DNA of 64,000 nt. Source: Pseudomonas sp. KU26590. Its GTDB lineage: Bacteria; Pseudomonadota; Gammaproteobacteria; Pseudomonadales; Pseudomonadaceae. The position numbers and the translations under genes are program-made. Positions within the stretch are counted from its first letter, which is position 1; each line of letters opens with the position of its first letter. The DNA lies in NCBI RefSeq assembly GCF_026153515.1, contig NZ_CP110644.1:5831501-5895500 (forward strand). Reading direction: 5' to 3'. The notes below the pieces were generated by a model. It was not told the DNA's origin, ran no database searches, and worked only from the letters and a program-made list of their open reading frames with translations. Of this stretch, positions 1 to 9,905 are shown in pieces.

Positions 1-1323
1 TGCGGTGGCGCCCCCAGCCTCTGGACTCACCCGGCAGACGAGCGTCTGACCATGAACTCGTTACGCTTCTGGTCAAACCAGGCTCGAATTGCCGATCAGG
101 CGCATCTGGACATGATGTTCTTTGGTGATGTGCTGGGTTTTTACGACGTGTACGGCGGCAACGCTGATGCCGCCATGAAGTGGGCAGTTGAAGCGCCCGC
201 CAATGACCCGTTGATGATTATTCCGGCGCTGGCGGCGGTGACTGAGAACCTCGCGTTCGGCGTGACGGTAAGCACCAGCTACGAACATCCGTTCAGCCAT
301 GCCCGGCGCTTCAGCACGCTTGACCACCTCACTGACGGCCGTATCGGCTGGAATATCGTCACCTCCTACCTGAACAGCGCCGCGCGTAACTTCGGGCTTG
401 AGGAGATGATCAAGCACGATGACCGCTATGAGCGGGCCGAGGAATTTCTCGATGTGGTCTACAAACTTTGGGAGGGCAGCTGGGCTGATGACGCGGTAGT
501 GGCCGACAAATCTGTCGCGCTCTATGCCCGTGGCGAGCGCATCCGTCCGATCAATCATTCAGGCGATCACTACCGGGTTGCGGGTCCGCACCTCACGGCG
601 CCGTCACCACAGCGCACACCCCTGCTGATCCAGGCCGGCTGGTCAGGCCGAGGCCGCCAGTTTGCCGCCAAGCATGCCGAGATGATTTTCACCGCCAAGT
701 CGAACCCTCACGAGATTCGCCAGGGGCTGGAAGATATCTGGGCTCAAGCCCGGGCTCGTGGCCGCGCAGCGGATGATGTCAAAGCCCTGACAGTGCTGCG
801 CATCGTCACCGCTAAAACAGAGATAGAGGCCCAGCAAAAATACGAGAAATTGCAAAGTAACTACAACGCCCAGGCTCAGTTGGTCAGCTATGCGGGCGAC
901 ACCGGTATCGACCTCAGCCGTTATAGCGATAACGAGCCGCTGTCTACCCACACCGAAGGCATGACCTCTTATGTGATGCGCCCGGACGGCAGCGGCAAGC
1001 CGCTCACCGCTGGCGACGTCAGACAGCGCTTTGCCAACGTCACCCGAGGCACTGACCTGATTCTGGTGGGCACGCCGGAACAAGTGGCGCAGCGCATTGA
1101 GGAGCACGCCCGGATCAGCGGCACCAGTGGCTACATGATCAATCCGCTGATCAGTCCCGGCAGTTTGGAAGATTTCGTCGAGTGGGTGGTGCCCGCCTTG
1201 CAGAAACGTGGGCTGTATCGCACACAACCGCAGCGCGGAACCTTGCGTTCAAGGCTACAGGGGGATGGCGGCAGCCGTTTGCCGGACTCGGCATATGGCG
1301 CGTCTTTTCGTTTTGATAAATAA
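1..1323 (+). CDS. FMN-dependent monooxygenase, NtaA/SnaA/DszA (luciferase-like) family, 5'-truncated by window
   Basis: The reading frame is open to base 1, so the true start lies upstream and about 440 residues are visible. The translation before the first internal ATG (base 52) reads LWTHPADERLT, the usual N-terminal part of this family, followed by DMMFFGDVLGFYDVYGG, PRTP-like LLIQAGWSGRGRQFAAKHAE and a C-terminal VVPALQKRGLYR. These are hallmarks of nitrilotriacetate/dibenzothiophene-sulfone/pristinamycin-type monooxygenases, which use reduced FMN supplied by a separate reductase. The substrate cannot be told from sequence; sulfur or xenobiotic scavenging is typical. The tail after GLYR is poorly conserved. 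It converges on thiO with an 84-base gap. Confidence 0.85.
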   Translation, partial: CGGAPSLWTHPADERLTMNSLRFWSNQARIADQAHLDMMFFGDVLGFYDVYGGNADAAMKWAVEAPANDPLMIIPALAAVTENLAFGVTVSTSYEHPFSHARRFSTLDHLTDGRIGWNIVTSYLNSAARNFGLEEMIKHDDRYERAEEFLDVVYKLWEGSWADDAVVADKSVALYARGERIRPINHSGDHYRVAGPHLTAPSPQRTPLLIQAGWSGRGRQFAAKHAEMIFTAKSNPHEIRQGLEDIWAQARARGRAADDVKALTVLRIVTAKTEIEAQQKYEKLQSNYNAQAQLVSYAGDTGIDLSRYSDNEPLSTHTEGMTSYVMRPDGSGKPLTAGDVRQRFANVTRGTDLILVGTPEQVAQRIEEHARISGTSGYMINPLISPGSLEDFVEWVVPALQKRGLYRTQPQRGTLRSRLQGDGGSRLPDSAYGASFRFDK

Positions 1324-1407
1324 CCGTGACGCTGATGACGCGGTACTCGCAGGTTTACTTGCGAGTACCGAAACACTTCGAGGCTTACTGGCGAAAGAGA
1401 TGAAGGC

Positions 1408-2520
1408 TCAGGGCTTCAGTCTTCCTTCCGGCGCATAAGGCGTCTCATCAATGATCGGCGTTTCTCCTACCAGCAAATCCGTCAACAACTGACACGAAGC
1501 TGGCGCCAGCACCAGGCCGTTGCGGTAGTGCCCGCAGTTCAGCCACAAGCCTGGTTGATTCGGTACCGGCCCGATGAAAGGAATGCCGTCAGGCGAGCCC
1601 GGCCGCAACCCTGCCCAGTGCCCGACCACCTGTGCATCCGCCAATGCGGGGATCAGTTCGATCGCCGAGGCTTTCAGGCTTTCCAGGGCATTTTCGGTGG
1701 GTGTCTTATCAAACCCTTCGTGTTCGAGCGTACTGCCAATGAGGATATGCCCGTCACGACGGGGAATCGCGTAACGGCCCTTGGCGAGGATCATGCTCGG
1801 CAGAAAGTCGGCGGCACATTTGTAGAGAATCATCTGACCTTTGACCGGCTCAACGGGCAACGCCAGCCCCAGCTTGCCGAGCAAGTCGCCGCTCCATGCA
1901 CCTGCCGCCAGCACCACGCTGTCGCCGAGCACATCGCCCTCTTCCGTCGTGACACCCACTATGCGATCACCTTCACGCACGAAGTCGATGACCTGGGAGT
2001 GCTCACGAATCACCACGTTCGGCAGCGCCAGCAGTGCCGCCTTGAGCGACTTGACCAGACGCGGGTTGCGCACGTTGGCGACGTCGGCCATGTGCACTGC
2101 ACGTGAGTAGCCACCGCCCATGACGGGGACGGCGTCGTACACCGCAGAAATATCCACCGATGTCAGCGGACGATTCATACGCGCTGCCCATTCGAGCGCC
2201 TCTGCTTCGTCGTCGAGGTCCAGCCAGTAAAGGCCGGTCTTGTGCACCTGCGGATCGATGCTGGTCAATGCCAGCAAGCGTTCGGCGAGCTGTGGATAAA
2301 AATCCTGCGACCAGTGTGAGAGTGCAGTGACGGCAGGACTGTAGCGCCACGGGTAGAGCGGCGACACGATGCCGCCGCCGGCCCACGAGGATTCCTGGCC
2401 GACTTCCGAGCGGTCGAGCAGCGTCACGCTTCGGACTTTGGGGGCGAGGTTGAAGGCGGTCAGGAGACCGATGACGCCGCCGCCGATAATGACTATGTCT
2501 TGATTTAGCACAACGGCCAC
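1408..2520 (-). CDS. thiO: Glycine oxidase ThiO (FAD-dependent)
   Basis: A 370-residue protein of the DAO superfamily. It has an N-terminal FAD-binding Rossmann motif GGGVIG (residues 13-18), the DAO segment QESSWAGGG, and a C-terminal FAD signature around GLWLNCGHYRNGLVLAP. Family members oxidise glycine to the imine used for the thiazole ring of thiamine. Length and the GHxRxG region match ThiO better than D-amino-acid dehydrogenase. In P. aeruginosa a D-amino-acid-oxidase-like gene occupies the same place beside the fimT/fimU minor pilin cluster. It starts 21 bases after the pilE stop on the same strand, so read-through from the pilus operon is possible. Periplasmic or membrane signals are absent, so it should be cytoplasmic. 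Confidence 0.88.
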   Translation of the reverse strand: MAVVLNQDIVIIGGGVIGLLTAFNLAPKVRSVTLLDRSEVGQESSWAGGGIVSPLYPWRYSPAVTALSHWSQDFYPQLAERLLALTSIDPQVHKTGLYWLDLDDEAEALEWAARMNRPLTSVDISAVYDAVPVMGGGYSRAVHMADVANVRNPRLVKSLKAALLALPNVVIREHSQVIDFVREGDRIVGVTTEEGDVLGDSVVLAAGAWSGDLLGKLGLALPVEPVKGQMILYKCAADFLPSMILAKGRYAIPRRDGHILIGSTLEHEGFDKTPTENALESLKASAIELIPALADAQVVGHWAGLRPGSPDGIPFIGPVPNQPGLWLNCGHYRNGLVLAPASCQLLTDLLVGETPIIDETPYAPEGRLKP

Positions 2521-2541
2521 GACTTTTTCATCTGCATGGAT

Positions 2542-2937
2542 TCAACGGCCCCAACAGTCTTTGTTCGACAGCCCGGTGGAGTTAGTCCGCAAGCCAGTAT
2601 TGGTGATCTGGAAATTGCCGCACTTGTCGCCATTCATCATGGAGCCGGGAGCGGGTGTTGCGGTCAGCGTGAAATCCATACCAGCAGGCGTCGAAGATAC
2701 ATAGGCAACGTTGTACCAAGCATTGCCAAGGACTGGCACGTTCAGATAACTGCCGGTTTTGGTAAAAGCGCGTTCCAGAATCTGGCTCTGCTCCATGAGC
2801 AACCCGGCAATCTCGGTACGGTGAGTGCGCCTCACATATTCGGTGTAACTGGGGTACGCGATCGCAGCGAGAATACCCACAATCGCCACGACGATCATCA
2901 GTTCTATAAGGGTGAATCCCTTCGCTTTACTGCCCAT
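2542..2937 (-). CDS. pilE: Type IV minor pilin PilE (operon A)
   Basis: A 131-residue prepilin. The leader MGSKAKG is cut before Phe8, followed by [23 protein letters not shown], with the essential Glu at mature position 5. Two C-terminal cysteines (about residues 106 and 128) would close the D-loop, and the protein ends in CWGR. The chosen start has an AGGA about 11 bases upstream and gives the usual 7-residue leader. An alternative ATG at 2955 overlaps the pilY1 stop (ATGA) and adds six residues, so translational coupling is possible. PilE is a minor pilin of the type IV pilus tip/priming complex in the inner membrane and pilus. It is the last gene of operon A. Confidence 0.88.
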   Translation of the reverse strand: MGSKAKGFTLIELMIVVAIVGILAAIAYPSYTEYVRRTHRTEIAGLLMEQSQILERAFTKTGSYLNVPVLGNAWYNVAYVSSTPAGMDFTLTATPAPGSMMNGDKCGNFQITNTGLRTNSTGLSNKDCWGR

Positions 2938-2951
2938 TATTTTTTCTTTCC

Positions 2952-5900
2952 TCATCTGATCTGTCGCCACATGATACGTCGGTTTGACGGGCCGCCCGCC
3001 TCGTTGAACGTATTAGAGTTACTAACAAACTCTTGATTACCGTTATCTTTATCCAGCACAACACCCGGATTTAGAACGCCGCCGCTCACCAGGAAGCCGC
3101 TTGAATTGGAGTCAGAACTGTTTATCTGTCCGTCCCCGTTCGTATCCAGCACGGGATAGCTGAGCATCCTCCCATTCAAAGCATCTAGATCCACGAACCT
3201 ACTGGACCCCGAACTGGAGCAAGGATCCGTAGTGTCGACAATTGCAGTGGCGAATCGAACCCTACCGAAGCCGAGGTTGGCGGCGTAGATAACCCGCTCA
3301 CCCGTCGCGATGTTGTTGTAGATCAGCGGGAGGTAGAAACCTTTCTTGGCGGCGTAATTTACGTCGTTCTGGGTGGTTGTAAAAAACTGTACTGAGGATG
3401 CGTTGTACGTGCCATTAATGGCTTGCGCCACTAGGTCGCTCTCGTGGTAGTTGGCACTCGTCCCATCGTTGTCCCAGACCGCATAGAACGCCTGAGTCGC
3501 TGTCATGGTTTTGTCCGACGCTTCCATTAATTTACCGGTACCAAAGTAAACCATCTTGCCGCCGTTCGGGTTGTTACCCACGACTGGCTGAGCGGTAATC
3601 GGCTGATTCGCTCCCCCGGAAGCCGTAAATAAAGGACTGCCGCCCAGCCCAACTTTACCCGTGGGCGCGGCCTGTGATGTGAAGTCGAACTTCCACATTT
3701 GCCCCTTCAAATCACCGCCATACGCGTACTGAACAACACTTGCAGCGTTGACGCGTAATTTGACGGAGGACAACCCGTTGTTGCCTGACGTATCAACTGG
3801 TATTTCTTTGATGAGTGCCCCAGTGCTGACATCCACAACGAATAACGACGCCACGCCGTTGGTGCTGCCGTAGCCGTTCGAAATGAACGCTGCCCATCGG
3901 CCATCGGGCAATTGAGCCACTTCCGGCTTGGCGTAGGCGTAGCCCATATTGCCAAAGCCTGCGGTGACACTGCTTATGTCCCACAAGGCTTTCACGGTAT
4001 TCGAGGCACCGGCATTGAACATTTGCAACGCGTAAAAACCCTTGCCCCCCGCCCCAGTACCACCAATGGCGAGCGTCTTCCACGACGATGCGTACTGGAC
4101 ATCTACAATCGAGATTTGCCCATCCACCAGGAATTTGTGTGAAACCCCATTGATGTAGCTTGGGTCGGCAACGTAATGCAGGTTCGCCAAAACGGTGGAC
4201 GGCATATACGCATAAAGCCTCTTGCCCGTTGACGGATCAATCACGTTTACCAGTCCATCGTTGGCATTCACCACCAGGCGGGGGCTCATCGAGTTGGATT
4301 TAATGTCCACGTAGGTGGAGTAGCTATTGTCGGCAACAGGGTCTGACGCGGGGTTGTCTGTAGGTGACGCGTAGGCCAACGGTGAATTAATCACATCACC
4401 TAGCAGCACGGTCCTTGTTTTCAGACCTGTCTTGTTCGTCCCTTTAGTCCACTGCACCAAATCTGCGCCGGAAACCCCTACGGGCAGGCTGGCGTTAAGA
4501 GCGACCTGCTGCTGTGGTGAGAAGCTGGCATACGTTAAAGCGATAACGCTATTGGTCAGCGTGTTCCAGGACTCATAAGTAGGGGTTATGCCGGGAATGA
4601 TCTGGTCGTCCGTAGACCAGATAGGCGATGAGGTGTTGACGCTTCCATCCGCCGCAATCGCCAAAGCCTTGATCGTACCGCGCCAGTCAGTTGGGTCGTA
4701 CTGCGTCTGGAAAAACACAGAAGTGCTCGACAGTGACGACGAGTTGGACGCCGCCCCTCCCCCGGTCCCCGCGCGGGAGGTGATGTCGTTAAGAGCAGCA
4801 GATAACGCAGCGTTCAGGCCGGCGCTATCCGTCGCTTGATAGTAAGTGCCTTTGCCATAAGCGGCAGCGTCGGAGAGCATCGCATTAGCTGCTGTGAACC
4901 CCACGGTATAGGTGAACATGTTCTGCGTGGGGAAGTCGGTGGCGTCCCAGCTTTTCCCCGCAGCATCGGTGCCGCCCGTTCGCATGTCGATGTCGTAGGC
5001 AAATTTCGCCATATCGTCCAGATACAGCGTGTCACCCTCACCATCGCCATTGAGGTTGTCACCGTCGTTATTTTTGCCGTCCCAGTTAGGCAAGTTTGCA
5101 CCGCCCAAAGGGTCGTTGGTTGGAAATGTCCGGTCGTAGGTCGGCAGACCATCGGTTATCACCACGCCATAGTTGCGCTGGCAACGGTACTGGATAGGGC
5201 TGGTGTAGGTCGTCGGCGTGGAGTTGTAGTAAGGCGCCATTCCGCGGAAATAGCGCGTCACTTCGTAATACGTTTTAGCCAATGGCGTGTTGGCGATTGC
5301 CGCGAGGCCATTGATGGACGAGATCAGCGAGTTGTAGTTTGTATTGGCTTGCGCAGTGGTTGTAGAAGTCGTCTGGGTTAGATCGCTGATCGCTCTTGCA
5401 ATGTTACCGCCCGGCCCAGAGTCTCGGCTCGTTGGTGGGTTGAAGGTAGCCAGGCCTATTCGCAGATTTCGATTGCTGGCCACCAATGCCGCAGACGCTG
5501 TACGGGCGACGTTGATCCGGTAATCGTTAGGCACAGACCCGTCGGTGTAGTCTTTTTTGGTCAACGACGTACCGTAAAGCAAGTAGCTAATGTAAGCAGT
5601 GGTGTAACGAGTATTACCGTTACCGACAGGGTCGGGGAGCTTTAGACAGACGAGGGTACGTGTGGTGAACTTGTAGAAGCCGTCATACCCATTATCGCAG
5701 CCGCCGGCACGCAGGTTTCCCACAAAAAAATTGGTGTCTGTCATATCCAGGGAAGTGACGTTATTGCAGTTGAAATCCGAATTGCAGCTGTACACTTGCA
5801 CCGGGTTCGCATTGGGATCGAACCCTGAGGCCCAAATGATGCTGTTCATACTCCCGGAGTCATCGACCAACAGCATGACGTTGGGCGTCACCGACCCTAC

Positions 5901-6032
5901 GGTTAACAAGGGGGAGTCAGACGGCACAAACGCCGCGAAGGCAGTGGCCGAGCCATAAAGGCCGAGCAATACACCCATCAAAAGCCTGCCCAGATAAAGC
6001 CTTGCTCTGCGATACCACTCAACGTTTGGCAT
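2952..6032 (-). CDS. pilY1: PilY1, type IV pilus tip-associated adhesin/mechanosensor
   Basis: A 1026-residue protein. An N-terminal signal peptide (hydrophobic residues 16-34, ending AFAA) is followed by a von Willebrand A-like region with a MIDAS-type DDSGSM at residues 57-62. The C-terminal half is the beta-propeller PilY1 domain, with motifs such as [20 protein letters not shown] and [13 protein letters not shown]. Near the end, [12 protein letters not shown] (about residues 963-974) is an EF-hand-like calcium loop, as needed for PilY1 control of pilus retraction in P. aeruginosa. It is somewhat shorter than the roughly 1160-residue P. aeruginosa protein. It overlaps pilX by 14 bases and touches pilE, so it is part of the operon. 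This is the only pilY1 in the window. Confidence 0.93.
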   Translation of the reverse strand: MPNVEWYRRARLYLGRLLMGVLLGLYGSATAFAAFVPSDSPLLTVGSVTPNVMLLVDDSGSMNSIIWASGFDPNANPVQVYSCNSDFNCNNVTSLDMTDTNFFVGNLRAGGCDNGYDGFYKFTTRTLVCLKLPDPVGNGNTRYTTAYISYLLYGTSLTKKDYTDGSVPNDYRINVARTASAALVASNRNLRIGLATFNPPTSRDSGPGGNIARAISDLTQTTSTTTAQANTNYNSLISSINGLAAIANTPLAKTYYEVTRYFRGMAPYYNSTPTTYTSPIQYRCQRNYGVVITDGLPTYDRTFPTNDPLGGANLPNWDGKNNDGDNLNGDGEGDTLYLDDMAKFAYDIDMRTGGTDAAGKSWDATDFPTQNMFTYTVGFTAANAMLSDAAAYGKGTYYQATDSAGLNAALSAALNDITSRAGTGGGAASNSSSLSSTSVFFQTQYDPTDWRGTIKALAIAADGSVNTSSPIWSTDDQIIPGITPTYESWNTLTNSVIALTYASFSPQQQVALNASLPVGVSGADLVQWTKGTNKTGLKTRTVLLGDVINSPLAYASPTDNPASDPVADNSYSTYVDIKSNSMSPRLVVNANDGLVNVIDPSTGKRLYAYMPSTVLANLHYVADPSYINGVSHKFLVDGQISIVDVQYASSWKTLAIGGTGAGGKGFYALQMFNAGASNTVKALWDISSVTAGFGNMGYAYAKPEVAQLPDGRWAAFISNGYGSTNGVASLFVVDVSTGALIKEIPVDTSGNNGLSSVKLRVNAASVVQYAYGGDLKGQMWKFDFTSQAAPTGKVGLGGSPLFTASGGANQPITAQPVVGNNPNGGKMVYFGTGKLMEASDKTMTATQAFYAVWDNDGTSANYHESDLVAQAINGTYNASSVQFFTTTQNDVNYAAKKGFYLPLIYNNIATGERVIYAANLGFGRVRFATAIVDTTDPCSSSGSSRFVDLDALNGRMLSYPVLDTNGDGQINSSDSNSSGFLVSGGVLNPGVVLDKDNGNQEFVSNSNTFNEAGGPSNRRIMWRQIR

Positions 6033-6528
6033 AGATGCTTTCCACTACAGTGCGCGAGTTACCAGAGATGCCGACGCCTGTGATGCGATACAGCGTCCAC
6101 GACTTACTTTCATCCCACCCGACCAGATTGAGGTTGACCGGGTCCTTCGTTGTCGCAATTTTCTGCACTGCCCAAAAACCGCCATCCACTGCCGTCCAAC
6201 TGACTCCCGTGGACGTGTTGGCAGCCGCTGCCGAAACAGTGGCGGCATCAGAAGGTGGTGCACACTTAGTGCAGGTCGCCAGTTTGTAATTGTTACCCTG
6301 AACCACAGACTCCCCGATCCGCACAGCCGCCTCTGCGAGCTGGAAGGACTCGTTGCGAAACTTGACGCTGCCCGACATCTTTTCCTGAAGCGTCGCGTTC
6401 TGCATTGACGAAATCCCGATTAACGTCAGCAGCAGGAGAAACACCAGACTGACAATCAGCGCCATGCCACGCTCGCGGGGCCGGGTGTGTTGAACTGTTT
6501 TATATTTAGCTGCGTTCACGATCGCCAT
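6019..6528 (-). CDS. pilX: Type IV minor pilin PilX (operon A)
   Basis: A 169-residue prepilin with a 21-residue leader ending RERG and cleavage before Met22. The mature start is MALIVSLVFLLLLTLIG, lacking the usual Glu5, as is typical of PilX/GspK-like pilins. The next segment, SSMQNATLQEKMSG, and the C-terminal YRITGVGISGNSRTVVES are PilX hallmarks. A CxxC (TCTKC, roughly residues 88-91) lies in the globular domain. It is cotranscribed with pilW (2-base gap) and pilY1 (overlap). PilX joins the priming subcomplex and carries PilY1 to the pilus tip. Confidence 0.9.
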   Translation of the reverse strand: MAIVNAAKYKTVQHTRPRERGMALIVSLVFLLLLTLIGISSMQNATLQEKMSGSVKFRNESFQLAEAAVRIGESVVQGNNYKLATCTKCAPPSDAATVSAAAANTSTGVSWTAVDGGFWAVQKIATTKDPVNLNLVGWDESKSWTLYRITGVGISGNSRTVVESIYAKR

Positions 6529-6530
6529 AC

Positions 6531-7223
6531 CTAATAGAGACGGTTACGTAAAGCGGTGAGAACGCTGAACGTCTGGCTTTGCACTCGACCGGTTGGGTCT
6601 TTCATCTCCAGGGTCAGCCGCACGCTGCGTATCAGATTCGTGCTGGCGGGCGTCGCGGTGTACCCCGTAACGGTTGTGTCCGAGGCCGTATTGGCAGTGC
6701 CGAACATGACCGTAAATTTGTTCACGTTGCTGACAATTGCAGCGCCGCCTAGCAGTATTTGATTATTCGAAAACTGGTAAATGAGCTGACGTATCGGAAA
6801 CGCTATCTGATTGATGGCGGGCGTAGCCGCTCCGGTTGTCGCAGTCGATCCGGATTTGCAGTCGGAGACAACGGTCCAGGTCGGAATACCGCCGTTGTTT
6901 CCCACATCGGCTGTCACCAGCGTCAATTTTGAAGCTGCGTTGTCCCACCGGACTGGCGTCATTTGCGCCGCGGCAAAATCACTGTTGGTGCTTGAGTCTT
7001 TGACCGTCGCCAGACAGCCGAACATCCCCACCATGCGTATCTCCTGAGCCATTTTAGTGAGAATGAAACGAGCATCTTCTTGCATGACCGCCGAGGCGTT
7101 CTGCGACAGATAGGTGTTCTTGGCTGAAATGAAAATCTGAATAACGCCCGCCACTATAAGCAGACCCAATAGCAGCGAGATCATGATCTCGATCAGGCCG
7201 AAGCCTCTGGCGCGGTGCTTCAT
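6531..7223 (-). CDS. pilW: Type IV minor pilin PilW (operon A)
   Basis: A 230-residue prepilin. Leader MKHRARG is followed by FGLIEIMISLLLGLLIVAGVIQIF, with Glu5 in the mature protein. The conserved block MQEDARFILTKMAQEIRMVGMFGC and the C-terminal RSVRLTLEMKD...LRNRLY are PilW/GspJ-like signatures. Its start overlaps the pilV stop by four bases (ATGA), indicating translational coupling. PilW is part of the minor pilin complex that initiates assembly and sits beneath PilY1. Confidence 0.92.
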   Translation of the reverse strand: MKHRARGFGLIEIMISLLLGLLIVAGVIQIFISAKNTYLSQNASAVMQEDARFILTKMAQEIRMVGMFGCLATVKDSSTNSDFAAAQMTPVRWDNAASKLTLVTADVGNNGGIPTWTVVSDCKSGSTATTGAATPAINQIAFPIRQLIYQFSNNQILLGGAAIVSNVNKFTVMFGTANTASDTTVTGYTATPASTNLIRSVRLTLEMKDPTGRVQSQTFSVLTALRNRLY

Positions 7224-7681
7224 TGCGTCACCTTCGCGTCTATCGCCACACGACTCTTCAAAGTGAAGGTTTGCAGGAAGTTTGCCGTATTGGCTGCGCG
7301 GGCATCGCTCCAGGTCACGGTAATGGTGACCGCACGCTTCTCGACAACAATGCTCCCATCGCCTGTGGCGAGGTCAAAGCTCTGGATGTTGGTCTTGAAA
7401 TCATAAAGATCTTGCGTGCGTGGAACGTTCACATCGCCAGCAGGGGGGGCTGCCGCCAGGGAAGCCAGCCGATAGTCCGCGTCAGGATTGGCACGTATGC
7501 GGTCCATCATGTCATACGCCACAAAGCTGGCCTGACTGCTGAGCCTTGAACTGTCAGTGTATTTCAGCGCATTCAACTGGAGTGCCGCCGCGCCCAGAAG
7601 CCCAATCGCCAGCACAAGCAGGGAAACCAACACCTCAATGAGCGTTGTGCCTTGTTGCCTGGAATTCATCTTCGCGTTCAT
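7220..7681 (-). CDS. pilV: Type IV minor pilin PilV (operon A)
   Basis: A 153-residue prepilin. The start at 7681 is fixed by a TGATG overlap with the fimU stop and gives leader MNAKMNSRQQG before TTLIEVLVSLLVLAIGLLG, with Glu5 kept. The unusual +1 residue is Thr instead of Phe or Met. The block LQLNALKYTDSSRLSSQASFVAYDMMDRIRANP is typical of PilV/GspI-like pilins. It is translated within the fimU-pilV-pilW chain and would form the initiation complex with the other minor pilins. Confidence 0.9.
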   Translation of the reverse strand: MNAKMNSRQQGTTLIEVLVSLLVLAIGLLGAAALQLNALKYTDSSRLSSQASFVAYDMMDRIRANPDADYRLASLAAAPPAGDVNVPRTQDLYDFKTNIQSFDLATGDGSIVVEKRAVTITVTWSDARAANTANFLQTFTLKSRVAIDAKVTQ

Positions 7682-8163
7682 CAGCAACCGCCCAGAACAA
7701 TACGGCCGCTGAGGCATATATTAATCACTCGGCTAATGGTACCGCGTGTGTAGGTAACGCTGACGGCAGCGGCCGCCGTCGGTACCGGGGCGGCCAAACC
7801 GCCCAGGTTGTTGAAGTCAATCGCAGTAGGATTTCCGCTCACTGTAAGCACTGATGCAGAGTCCATCGCTGGCAAAACTCGCAGAATGGGAATCGGCGCC
7901 GTTGCCGCAGGATCAATAGCACTCAGCTGAGTATTCCAGGCAGTGCCCGCCACCGATGGTGTGACACGGATGACAGTGCCACTGTTTATGGCCTGTTGGC
8001 GGGCGTAATTAAGGAAACGCTGAAAGTCGCTTACCTCGGTATCGGCCTTGGTGTTCTGGATGGCAGAGCTGAAACTTGGAATGGCGATCGCGGCAAGAAT
8101 CCCGACCAGCGTGATGGTCACCAGTAACTCAATCAGCGTAAAACCCCGACACCGTTTGGGCAT
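7681..8163 (-). CDS. fimU: Type IV minor pilin FimU/GspH-like (operon A, first gene)
   Basis: A 160-residue prepilin. Leader MPKRCRG precedes [24 protein letters not shown], and the globular domain shows the GspH/FimT pattern FQRFLNYARQQAINSGTVIRV...ICLSGRI. AAGGAGAG lies a few bases before the ATG. It is the first gene of operon A. A 125-base spacer from operon B carries its likely promoter, which I could not resolve. FimU rather than FimT is preferred because it heads the pilVWXY1E run; fimT is at 10525. Confidence 0.85.
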   Translation of the reverse strand: MPKRCRGFTLIELLVTITLVGILAAIAIPSFSSAIQNTKADTEVSDFQRFLNYARQQAINSGTVIRVTPSVAGTAWNTQLSAIDPAATAPIPILRVLPAMDSASVLTVSGNPTAIDFNNLGGLAAPVPTAAAAVSVTYTRGTISRVINICLSGRIVLGGC

Positions 8164-8288
8164 TTAATCTCTCCTTAATGGAGAAACTATATAGCAACCG
8201 GTTGTTTCAATATTTGTCGGGGAGATGTGTGGCTGTTTTCGACGGACGAACGCCCTGACATGCGTCGCCATAGGCCACATAACTCATT

Positions 8289-8711
8289 TCAGCGCCCCCA
8301 ACACCCCGACACACTGGCAGCCCCCGACATCCCGAGATTGTCGCGTCTGCCAGTGTTTTCCAGCACAAAACTCCCACACGCATCGCCTCCCATCATCCCC
8401 TCGCCAATCGGTGACGCGGTCAACCTGAACGTCCGCTCCTTGCGCTCAGCCCCTATCCGATAAAACCCATTCCCGACCGACACCTCATGACTAAATGCCG
8501 GCGGCCCGCTGACGTCCGAGTATTGCCCTGCCCGCGAATGAAACCGCTCAAGCTTCTGCGCCTCTTCAACCAGCACACCAGCGATCTCGGAGCGGCGGGT
8601 TTTCCGGGTGTATTCGCTGTATTGCGGGTACGCGACGGCGGCGAGAATAGCGACGATGGCGATGGCAATCAGCAGCTCGATCAGTGTGAAGCCTGCGGTT
8701 GGTCTGTTCAT
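8289..8711 (-). CDS. pilE: Type IV minor pilin PilE-like (operon B)
   Basis: A 140-residue prepilin with leader MNRPTAG before FTLIELLIAIAIVAILAAVAYPQYSEY. Its C-terminus, ENTGRRDNLGMSGAASVSGCWGR, parallels the operon A PilE, and the motif RSEIAGVLVEEAQKLERF matches [18 protein letters not shown] there. The start is fixed by a four-base ATGA overlap with the upstream pilX copy. It is a diverged paralogue, not an identical repeat, so the duplication is old or the second cluster was acquired separately. Confidence 0.86.
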   Translation of the reverse strand: MNRPTAGFTLIELLIAIAIVAILAAVAYPQYSEYTRKTRRSEIAGVLVEEAQKLERFHSRAGQYSDVSGPPAFSHEVSVGNGFYRIGAERKERTFRLTASPIGEGMMGGDACGSFVLENTGRRDNLGMSGAASVSGCWGR

Positions 8712-9193
8712 TGCCGCTGCCGCCACATCAAGCGACGCTCCTGCGTATGAACGCTTTCGAGCACGGTGCGTGAGTTGCCCGCGATGCCAATGGCCGTCAC
8801 GCGGTACAAGGTCCAGAGTTGACCGTCTGCGCCACTGGCGGGTTGATCGGTTTGGCCGACATGCTGAATGCCGTAATAACCGCCTCGCGTCGCGACCCAA
8901 TCCACACCCGAGGCCCCGCCCGTTCCGCTGCTGGAAAGGGTCAGCGCTTCAGGCGGTGGCAAACATTTCGCTGGCGACAAACAAGCCGGCAACGAAAAAC
9001 CCGGCGCCACGATTTTCGCTTCAGCAATGCGCAGCGCTGTCTCGGCGGACTGAAAAGATGCATCGCGCAGCTTGAGGGTGCCGGCCACTTTTTCCTGGAG
9101 CGTGGCGTTCTGCATCGACGATGTCGCCAATAGGGTCAGCAGCAACAGGAACACCAGGCTGACGATCAACACCGCACCACGTTGCGCATTCAT
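8708..9193 (-). CDS. pilX: Type IV minor pilin PilX-like (operon B)
   Basis: A 161-residue prepilin. Leader MNAQRG is followed by AVLIVSLVFLLLLTLLATSSMQNATLQEK, nearly the same as operon A PilX in the first 35 mature residues, then strongly diverged. It keeps YRVTAIGIAGNSRTVLES at the C-terminus. The start at 9193 was chosen because it puts the leader cleavage site close to the N-terminus. Unlike operon A, the next gene is pilE directly, with no pilY1. This PilX would therefore need the single PilY1 or act without one. Confidence 0.85.
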   Translation of the reverse strand: MNAQRGAVLIVSLVFLLLLTLLATSSMQNATLQEKVAGTLKLRDASFQSAETALRIAEAKIVAPGFSLPACLSPAKCLPPPEALTLSSSGTGGASGVDWVATRGGYYGIQHVGQTDQPASGADGQLWTLYRVTAIGIAGNSRTVLESVHTQERRLMWRQRQ

Positions 9194-9203
9194 GTTCCTG
9201 CCC

Positions 9204-9905
9204 TCATCCCAGCCGATTACGGAGGGCGGCGACAACATCAATGGTCTGTTCCTGCACGCGGTCTGCGGGGTCGAACAGGGTCAGGGTCAATCGCACGCTG
9301 CGGATCAACGAGGGATCGGCGGTCGCGGCGTACCGCGCGATGGAGCGCTCGCGGGTCGAGCTGGCGACGCCGAACAGCACGCTGAACGCGCGCACGTTGC
9401 TGACGAGGGGCTGGCCGTTCAGCGACAGTTCGTTGCGCGCCTTATTAAAGCGATAGACCTGTCGGTGCACTGGCATCGCAGTCTCATTGGGGGCAAGTCG
9501 GGGCGCCCGGCCGTTGGTGTACGCGGTGGCGGAGGACACGCAGTCAGTGTGAATGACCCAGGTCGACCAGCCTCCGCCCTCCCCGGTTCCGGCCGTCGCA
9601 AGGATCAGTGTCTCGGAACGGGCGTCCCAAGCGATTGGCTCTTCAAACGCCTTGGAGAAGCCATTGCCGGCAGTGGCGTCCTCGACCTTCCCCAAGCAGC
9701 CGAACATACCTACCAGCCGCACTTCCTGGACCATTTTGCTGAGGACGAATCGCGCGTCTTCCTGCAGGCTGGCGGACGATGTCTGACTGGCATAGCTGCT
9801 CTTTGAGCTGATGAATATCTGCGCCAAGGCCAGCGACATCACCAATCCCAGCACCAGCGCCAACAAAACCTCGACGAGGCCAAAGCCTTTCACCGATGCG
9901 TTCAT
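9204..9905 (-). CDS. pilW: Type IV minor pilin PilW-like (operon B)
   Basis: A 233-residue prepilin with leader MNASVKG before FGLVEVLLALVLGLVMSLALAQIF. It shares LQEDARFVLSKMVQEVRLVGMFGCLGKV and RSVRLTLTLFDPADRVQEQTIDVVAALRNRLG with operon A PilW. The start is set by an ATGA overlap with the upstream pilV stop at 9902-9904. The DNA is clearly more GC-rich than operon A pilW, which reads as looser, AT-richer coding. Confidence 0.88.
   Translation of the reverse strand: MNASVKGFGLVEVLLALVLGLVMSLALAQIFISSKSSYASQTSSASLQEDARFVLSKMVQEVRLVGMFGCLGKVEDATAGNGFSKAFEEPIAWDARSETLILATAGTGEGGGWSTWVIHTDCVSSATAYTNGRAPRLAPNETAMPVHRQVYRFNKARNELSLNGQPLVSNVRAFSVLFGVASSTRERSIARYAATADPSLIRSVRLTLTLFDPADRVQEQTIDVVAALRNRLG

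Noticed and set aside
1208..1438. A plus-strand frame of 76 codons overlapping the monooxygenase and thiO ends
   Set aside because: It overlaps two real genes and has no motif or ribosome binding site.
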